The translations under genes and the position numbers were made by a program. A stretch of DNA of 64,000 nucleotides from Stenopsyche tienmushanensis (lineage: Eukaryota > Arthropoda > Insecta > Trichoptera > Stenopsychidae): NCBI GenBank assembly GCA_008973525.1, contig WACJ01000009.1, positions 1,178,001 to 1,242,000 on the forward strand, given 5' to 3'. Under the pieces are notes generated by a model that saw nothing but the letters and a program-made list of their open reading frames with translations, was not told where the DNA came from and searched no databases. Of this stretch, positions 57,752 to 64,000 are shown piece after piece; position 1 is the first letter of the stretch; the number at the start of each line of letters is the position of its first letter.

Positions 57752-58315
57752 CCCTCTTCTTCTTCTAATGCCACCCATAAAACCACAGGAGGGAGATCAA
57801 CCCTATGTCCGTGGGTGGAAGTAGAGGTGGGCGAGAGCAGCCTCGCTGGTTTGCTTTGAAAGCAGCCACGCAGCTTACCCTGTGCTGCTACAACGGCTAC
57901 ACCACTATCTTCAACAACCAAGTGCACACAACTAGAACTACAAATTACCGAACTGGTAAGAGTACCATAGGGAAGGGGGAGCCCCGTAGTTCATGATCTG
58001 CTGCAGCTCCCGTCAAACAAAGGTTAGACTCGTGATGGCAGTGGCCTCGCAGTATTCAAGTAGCATTTCTACTTGAAGCATAACATTTTCCTTCCTCCTC
58101 CAACGCACCTTCAGTTGCATGTAATCTGAACCCAATCTTTCTTGGGAACCTCGCCACGTTTTGGAGGGCATGGAATGAAAAGAATGGAGTGATTGCGCCG
58201 AGAAACACTTTGTGCGTAGTGTTTCTCGGGAATTGAAGAAAGGCGGAGAACACTCCTGTGTGGCTAGTCCGAGGGCAGACCAGACCGCACAGCAGTGCAT
58301 GGACTCTGTCTTAAA
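57752..58315 (-). repeat. Dispersed repeat family B, right arm of inverted pair
   Basis: Reverse-orientation copy (GCCACCCATAAAACCACAGG, CAGCTTACCCTGTGCTGC, GTTAGACTCGTGATGGCAG, TGTGTGGCTAGTCCGAGG). On the minus strand it follows directly after the R1-clade LINE remnant at 58339-58560, suggesting that family B may be that LINE's 3' region. Confidence 0.65.
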
Positions 58316-58334
58316 GAAACCGAAATACCACTAA

Positions 58335-58600
58335 GTCTATGCTTGTCCGATCTCAACTTGACCATGTTTTGGCGTCCTTAAGCATTAAGGATATCATACT
58401 CTTTGACATTATAGTAGTTACTGCCAATTTTTCTCGTAAGGTGTATCTTTCAGCATCCCATTCTATACAGTCGAAATATCGTATGTTGGTCTTCATCGGT
58501 GGTTGCTCCACAATAATGGCATTCTGGACTTTCCAATTTATTGAAGATACTTACTGAAACATTCATATCATGTAAGGACTTGGGTCAGGTGAAAACATAG
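58335..58600 (-). pseudogene. R1-clade LINE zinc-knuckle scrap
   Basis: The minus strand reads ESPECHYCGATTDEDQHTIF, then after a frame shift DCIEWDAERYTLREKLAVTT and SLMLKDAKTWS. The C-x2-C, H motif and following W and L-x-E pattern match the R1-like copies at 37590 and 51470. Stops and one shift. Confidence 0.75.
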
Positions 58601-60356
58601 GTCACCGTGATTCCTCCTATTCTATCTCCCAATTCCTTGGATCAGGCGGCTAGTCTATTGTCCTTTTGTGGAGCTGTCCCATCGTGCCTGCTATTTTGCC
58701 ATGGTGCTACCCCTCACATCTTGTTCCTGTCATGCCTATCTCTCCTGTGTTAGTAGTTCCATAGGCAGTATGGCAGCAAGCATCAGTATGCTGTCTTCTG
58801 ATATCGTCCGATAATATTTGGAAATAAATGCGACTCTAAGCACGACCTAAGCAGTTGTTTAGTTTATCTTGATCACTCGCTGTTTCAAATTGTTGATTAA
58901 TTAACTTAATATTATGATTGAAATATTTTCAGTACAGGTCCAGAATACGATTTTGTAAAATTCTATTTTATTTTAAAGCTAAAACAGAACGCTATTTGCG
59001 GTTATATTTTTGACAAAAAATGAGCGCGCTGTTGTCAGCGGTTCGACAGCTCCGATGGAGTGAAACTGATAACACTTGGCTTGGTGAACCTAGCCACAGG
59101 CTAATTAGTGATTAAATCAATTAATGCACGATTCCCTAGATGGAGAAGCGCAAAAGCCGGTTTAGCTAGATAATTAATTGCTTTCTATTTTCGCAAATTT
59201 AATCCATCACAGCACACCAACCCGATAAACATCTTTATAATTTTTTAAATACCGGACCAACTACAGCATTATATTGCAATTCATCATGCAGAAATTTCAT
59301 TCGCAATCTTGCACTCTTCGGTGGATTAGAGTAGTGCATTATATAAGTGCTGAACGAACCACATCGCCCGAATACTATTTGAATTATTTTCGATACTTAA
59401 AATTATAGGATTTGTTAAAACAATTTTTTTTAAATTGAGCGCCTTTCCAATACACAAAGTGTACAAAAATAATGGGCAAACACATCTGAGTTTACCCGGG
59501 CGTAAGGTGTTAACATCTCAATTTATCGAGTATTCTTTAATAATAATTTGGAGCAGTGTGTGAGTATAAAAAACTGAAGACTTGCTCTGGTCATGAATTT
59601 CCGATATGAGATGATTAAAAAAACCTTTAATGATTATAAATGCAAACGAAGGATCACTGAGCCTTTTTCTTGTGAGTGGATCTAAGCTGTTTTTCAATGA
59701 TTCATCTTTTTCTTGGAAAGACAACAAAAGCATAAATAAGGACATGCGTTCATTTATATGGAGTCATCGAGCAAAATTCGATGCTTAAAATGCCGTCCAT
59801 GTCCTCTTCGGCGGCCTTTTAAGACCTCGGTTGATTGACCTCATAATTGACACTTACATAATAATGCCAAAAATGGACCCCACCTCAATACGAGGCGATT
59901 TTATCTGTTGTGAGCCGCCTATGAAGTATAGTTTCAATTGATGAAAGTCCATCCGTGCCCCGACTTGACAACTACTGAGCAGGAGTGCCGTCGATATGGT
60001 GCTTTAATTGAAGACTTGTTTATAGAGTGGAATGATTGCGCCTTGACGTATCAATTTATTTGCTCGCCGCTGTATCGATTAAAAGGTGATGATTACCATA
60101 AAATAATTAAAAGAGCTCTTTCTTAACACTCCGGAGTGCATGACGGGAGACTATGAAAGTTAGCCATGGGTGCTTCAGAAGAAGCTCGTTATGTAAAATC
60201 GTTTCGGTATTCATTTTATGTGTTATCCAATGTAGTTATAGTATCAGATTGATTTCCTGCATTTTCTTAAAATTCCCAAATACACACCACTTCTAAAATC
60301 AATTAATGAATTTTGAAAGGGCAATGATGATCCATAATTTAAAGACTTTATCCTTT
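58601..60356. other. Intergenic, nothing recognised
   Basis: 58600-58800 may be further LINE debris. 59030-59220 and 59750-60130 are unique and somewhat GC-richer. No exon recognised. Confidence 0.3.
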
Positions 60357-60420
60357 ACTGTCATTGATTATTGAGTACTTTATATTCATCTTTATAAGGT
60401 ACTCAATAATCAATAACAGT
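60357..60420. other. Near-perfect 64-nt hairpin
   Basis: Left arm from ACTGTCATTGATTATTGAGT, right arm ending CTCAATAATCAATAACAGT. About 28 bp of stem with one mismatch and one G-T pair, around a 6-8 nt loop (TTCATCT). Size is that of an animal pre-microRNA, but the small loop and high pairing also fit a tiny foldback. No second copy seen in the window. Confidence 0.6.
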
Positions 60421-60470
60421 GAGCTTAAGTGCGCTCTCAGCTCGCTGACAAAATACCATATTTTTAGGTA

Positions 60471-61726
60471 AAGCGGAAAGAAGTGTCATTTTTTGTTATT
60501 TGGAGAAAAAACTTTTTTTAATGAAAGCTATACAATATTACTCAATTAAAAAATTTCCATTGTTATTTATAATCGCCCTCCACGAATTAGGTAGCTTTTA
60601 ATGCCTCTTTCGTAAAATTCGGCCGGTTTCCCACTAAAGTAAGAATCCAAATGATTTTTCACTTGTTCCACAGAAGTGAATTTTTATCGCGAAGCAAATG
60701 TTGTAATAACTTGAAAATATAATAGTCTGAAGGTGCAATGTTAGGAGAATATGGTGGATGTTGTAGCACTTCCAAATCCAGCTCCCTTATTTTGTTCTGC
60801 GTAAATCTTGCTGCGTGTGGTCTTACATTATCATGCTATAATATTCTTCTTTGGTTGTTATCTAGCACTGATCGCTTTTTGAGCATATCCGCTTTTAGCC
60901 TATCTAATTGTGCACAGAATAGCTCTGCTGTGACAGTTTGGCCAGGTTATAATAATTCGTAGTGAATTACGCCAAAAAATCCCACCAAATACAAAGGAGG
61001 ACCTTTTTCAAGGATAATGACGCTCGAGGGGTAGAAACAGGTGCTTGATTTGAAGAAAGCCACTGTTTTTTTCTTCTCGGACTGTTGTAAAAGACCCACT
61101 TCTCATCCCCAGTAACGATCCTTTTTAAAAATGGATCAGTTTCATACCTGGACAAAAGCGATGAAGAAATGATTATCTGTTGTTCCAAGACCGTTGATGA
61201 CAACTCGTGTGGTACCCAAATTCCCTGTCTATGTTTTTTCTTTGAGTCTTTTCAAATGGTCTTTTACTATCAACCATGGACAGCCGATGTCTAGCGATAA
61301 TTCCTTTATTGTTTTTCGAGGATCAGATTCTACCAGAGAATTCAATGCGTCATCATCGATTAATGGAGGTCGTCCTGATTTTGGTTAATTTTTCAAGTCT
61401 CTGTCGCCACTTTTGAATTTTTTGAACGGTCTATGATATTTTAGAATATTCAATATGTTGCCATATGTATCACAGATGCTCTGGGTAGCTTATTTTGCTT
61501 TTAATCCTTCATCGAATAAAAACAGTAAACAAGATCGCAAATGGGTCTCATCAATTTCTGTCTTGGACATTTTCACTCTGGCTAAAAAAATATAAAAATA
61601 TTTGAAAAAGTAAGACAAACAACAGAGCTTCAAAATGACACCAATCTTGACGTATTCACTTGACAGCAACCCGAAGCAAACTGATGGAAAAGACGCAACC
61701 AAAAAAAATGACATTTCTTTCCGCTG
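60471..61726 (-). mobile_element. Full-length dead mariner
   Basis: The ends AGCGGAAAGAAGTGTCATTT and, inverted, AGCGGAAAGAAATGTCATTT are flanked by TA (60469-60470, 61727-61728). At 1256 bp it is the usual full length. Minus-strand transposase in order: MSKTEIDETHLRSCLLFLFD (start codon at 61570), SGRPPLIDDDALNSLVESDP, ETDPFLKRIVTGDEKWVFYN, LKKVLLCIWWDF, TVTAELFCAQLDRLKADMLK. At least five stops or shifts make it a pseudogene; the first catalytic Asp (GDEKW) remains. Confidence 0.92.
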
Positions 61727-62963
61727 TATCTAATATTATGTGTATTGAAAAGTTTAGAACTAGTTAAGTAGTTAGTTATTAGTTGTTAAGACTAATTGAA
61801 AAACCGAATCTTCATGTGATACTAAATAATAATATCAATTCCGTTATTTATACAAGATAAATTATACTAATAAAGTGTATTTTGATATTTCAGATATAAA
61901 TATCTGTCCATGAGCACGAATATGGCTCCTTTTTATAATAAATCTGATTTCTGTTTTTTGACAATTTTTGGACTATTTCATCAATTTAGCATATTTGAAA
62001 AATATGACCTGAGTAGATCCTGCCATTCTCATTGCCACTGATTGCTCCAATTTATGCGTGGGTTTCAAGCACACATCAAATCAAAATGGAGAATATCTTT
62101 TGGGGAAAATAATCTGGCTTGTATATGAATTCGCATTTTCGATAACTTATTAGTAGAATATTTGGCTTTCTGAGTCATTATTTTATTTCAAATAGTAAAA
62201 ATCATAATCCGACTCAAGTGAAGCACAATATGCTATTTTCTCGCCATCTTATCTTCCATTTGTATACTTGTGCTCTTTGTGAGCCCCCCTCGAAGTGGCC
62301 TTTGTTAGCTTAACACCTGTATATTTTAGATTTTCCACATTTCCAAGAACTAGATTATGTAGATTTCCACCGGTCCATATAATATTTGCCCGTACAATAA
62401 GAGTTGAAGGGGCAGGTAAAAAGTCCACGTGCGGAATGGAACAGGAAATTGAAACGAAAAAAATGTTCAAGGTACACATTAAAAACATAATTAAATAACG
62501 TATATTTTTTAATTTAACTTACTCGTACCCTTTCCCTTTTAAATAAGGGAACAATGTAAAAATTAATTAAACGAGATTAAATACAAAAGCGGTCCGCCAA
62601 GGTTGCTCCAGAATAAAATGGCGCAGTGAAAAAAATACGATCTTTGCTTATGCTCACAAAGAAAATTAAATTTCTTATTTATATAATAGTTCAAGTATAT
62701 TTTATTCGGAAGGGTTTTGACGATTCAAAGAACCTCGGAAATTACTTATTAGCCCTAAATTAAATTAATTAAGCCAAAAAAAGTGATGATGGAACAACTT
62801 CCGTCTAAAAGAATAATTGAGTCTCCGATGGTTCTTGTAAATAGCCAATTAAATATTTCATTATGTGCCAAAATCATGATATAATTTATTTTAATTCATA
62901 GAATAGCATTAACGTTGATGAGGAACGATATTTGACTGAGAATACATTTTTTGTTTTATACGA
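61727..62963. other. Intergenic; weak minus ORF
   Basis: A minus frame at 62488-62249 (MFLMCTLNIFFVSISC, a signal-peptide-like start, then ANIIWTGGNLHNLVLGNVEN) is protein-like but unrecognised and may be chance. The rest is AT-rich. Confidence 0.3.
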
Positions 62964-64000
62964 AGGTCATCTAGAAAGTAAGGTTACAAGGGCTCCTGAA
63001 GTCCAGGGACAGACAGCGACTAACTGGATTGAGGGATCATTAATATGCTATCCCATTTCCTGCGCTGCTGTATGATCTGTTCTGGGTTACCCCGGACTAG
63101 CCACACAGAGAGGGTCTTCCACTGATCTTTTAGCCCCGCCAGAAATGCTACGCGCAGAGCGTCCAGGCACCCAACCATTTTGCTCTGCGCCCTCCAGAGG
63201 AGGCAAAGTTCACTGCCACCACGAATCCAACCTCTATTTGAAGGGAGCTGCAGCAGATGACTCTTATTGCTTCGGTCATTCTTAGTACCCAGCCACAGAG
63301 ACGAGTCACCGTTCGAACAGCCTAAAACCGTTCTTCCATGTATTTCTAGGCTGTTGAGGATAGTGGTGAGCCTTTGATGCAGTCTCCATCAACTACTATA
63401 ATCGGCTGTTCCACACACTCATTTATGGGTGCGCGCACAGGGTGACCTGCACACCCATCTCATGTTAGCTGGGCTATCCCAGCTGCGTTTGATGGGCACA
63501 CCGACGTGGCTACTTTCGCGCACCTCTACTCCACATTATTACCCCATGGGTTCAACCGTTGCCCACGAGCATAGGGTTGGCTCCCCTCTCCTGGGGTTTT
63601 ATGGATGGGTATCGTGGAGTCTAACACTCACCCGGAAGATCCTAACGATCAGTTTATTTGGTCTCGTGTGCTTGTCAGCTATTTGGTCTAGTCACAGTAA
63701 ATCCTTCCGATGGAAAGGACATCGTGCTCTCCTGTCACCTTCTGTCCATGCGAGATCTGTGCTGATTTCAGTTTTATTTTTATTTTGCAGAACAATATGG
63801 AATGCTTGTAGAAGTTTATGGCAGTGATTCAGAGAAGGTCCTACTGATATTTAGGACGAAGCAAGAAATGAAAGACCAACAGTGATTTTTGACGAATTTG
63901 TGCAAAAAACTGAAGAACTAGTACGAAATGATTACCATGTGATGCTTGAAGACCTTCACAAAGGATTTCCTGACATTTATCGTAGTCTCCTTAGTAATAT
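62964..64000 (+). mobile_element. mariner (SETMAR-like), interrupted, runs off the edge
   Basis: A terminus-like AAGGTCATCTAGAAAGTAAG begins at about 62962. After the nested repeat (62985-63645), mariner sequence resumes: ISLFGLVCLSAIWSSHSKSF, then in shifted frames ERPTVIFDEFVQKTEELVRN and LEDLHKGFPDIYRSLLSN to the window end. Same order as 11098 and 28242. The catalytic part lies beyond the window, if present. Confidence 0.75.
62985..63645 (+). repeat. Dispersed repeat family B, longest copy, nested
   Basis: CAGACAGCGACTAACTGG to GAGTCTAACACTCACCCGG, about 660 bp and GC-rich. Contains all segments seen separately in the other copies, including ACCGTTCGAACAGCCTAAAA and GCTGGGCTATCCCAGC. It sits between the terminus and the coding region of the mariner, so it probably inserted into it. 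Confidence 0.7.

Overview
The window is nuclear DNA of an arthropod, most likely an insect. It is AT-rich, has spliced genes with canonical GT/AG introns, no operons and no bacterial-type gene density, and it is littered with insect-type transposons: mariner, Tc1, pogo, hAT, PIF/Harbinger-like, piggyBac-like, Helitron, R1-clade LINEs and LTR elements. The order cannot be fixed from what is visible.

Only one protein-coding gene is recognised with confidence: an XRCC1 orthologue (base-excision / single-strand-break repair scaffold) on the + strand at 13709-18586, in eight exons. It encodes the N-terminal XRCC1 domain (exons 1-4), a charged linker (exon 5), BRCT1 (exons 6-7) and an acidic linker plus BRCT2 (exon 8). 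Summing the exons gives about 789 residues, provided one frame break in exon 4 (near 15129-15134) is a sequence error or a 2-base loss. Introns 4 and 5 carry transposons, intron 2 carries an unrecognised coding-like fragment, and the only early AATAAA after the stop lies inside a mariner remnant. About 600 bp upstream, on the opposite strand, is a possible first exon (13094-12911) with a mitochondrial-type presequence and a good splice donor.

Layout. 1-5700: degraded Tc1, a deleted mariner, Helitron-like repeats, an LTR relative and a piggyBac-like MITE. 6.3-9.1 kb: two inverted copies of a hAT end around a hAT dimerisation-domain remnant. 11-12.2 kb: mariner and Helitron ends. 12.9-18.7 kb: the gene region. 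19.9-28.9 kb: LTRs, a Harbinger-like MITE, DDE-transposase scraps and two mariner families. 30-48.8 kb: further mariner, hAT, pogo, piggyBac-like and Helitron copies, an R1-like LINE tail and a solo LTR with a perfect 4-bp duplication. 50.5-52.3 kb: a Tc1 element with intact ends, split by an R1-like LINE. 53.7-64 kb: pogo MITEs, a hAT end, an inverted pair of a GC-rich repeat ('family B'), a 64-nt near-perfect hairpin, a full-length dead mariner and, at the right edge, a mariner split by family B.

From about 18.7 kb to the end I see no conserved host gene. It reads as a gene desert with scattered transposons and some unique, CpG-containing islands that could be regulatory. I found no new defence, biosynthetic or mobile system. 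The most interesting points are the structural oddities of XRCC1, the intron-2 coding fragment, the 60.36-kb hairpin and the nested or inverted transposon structures.
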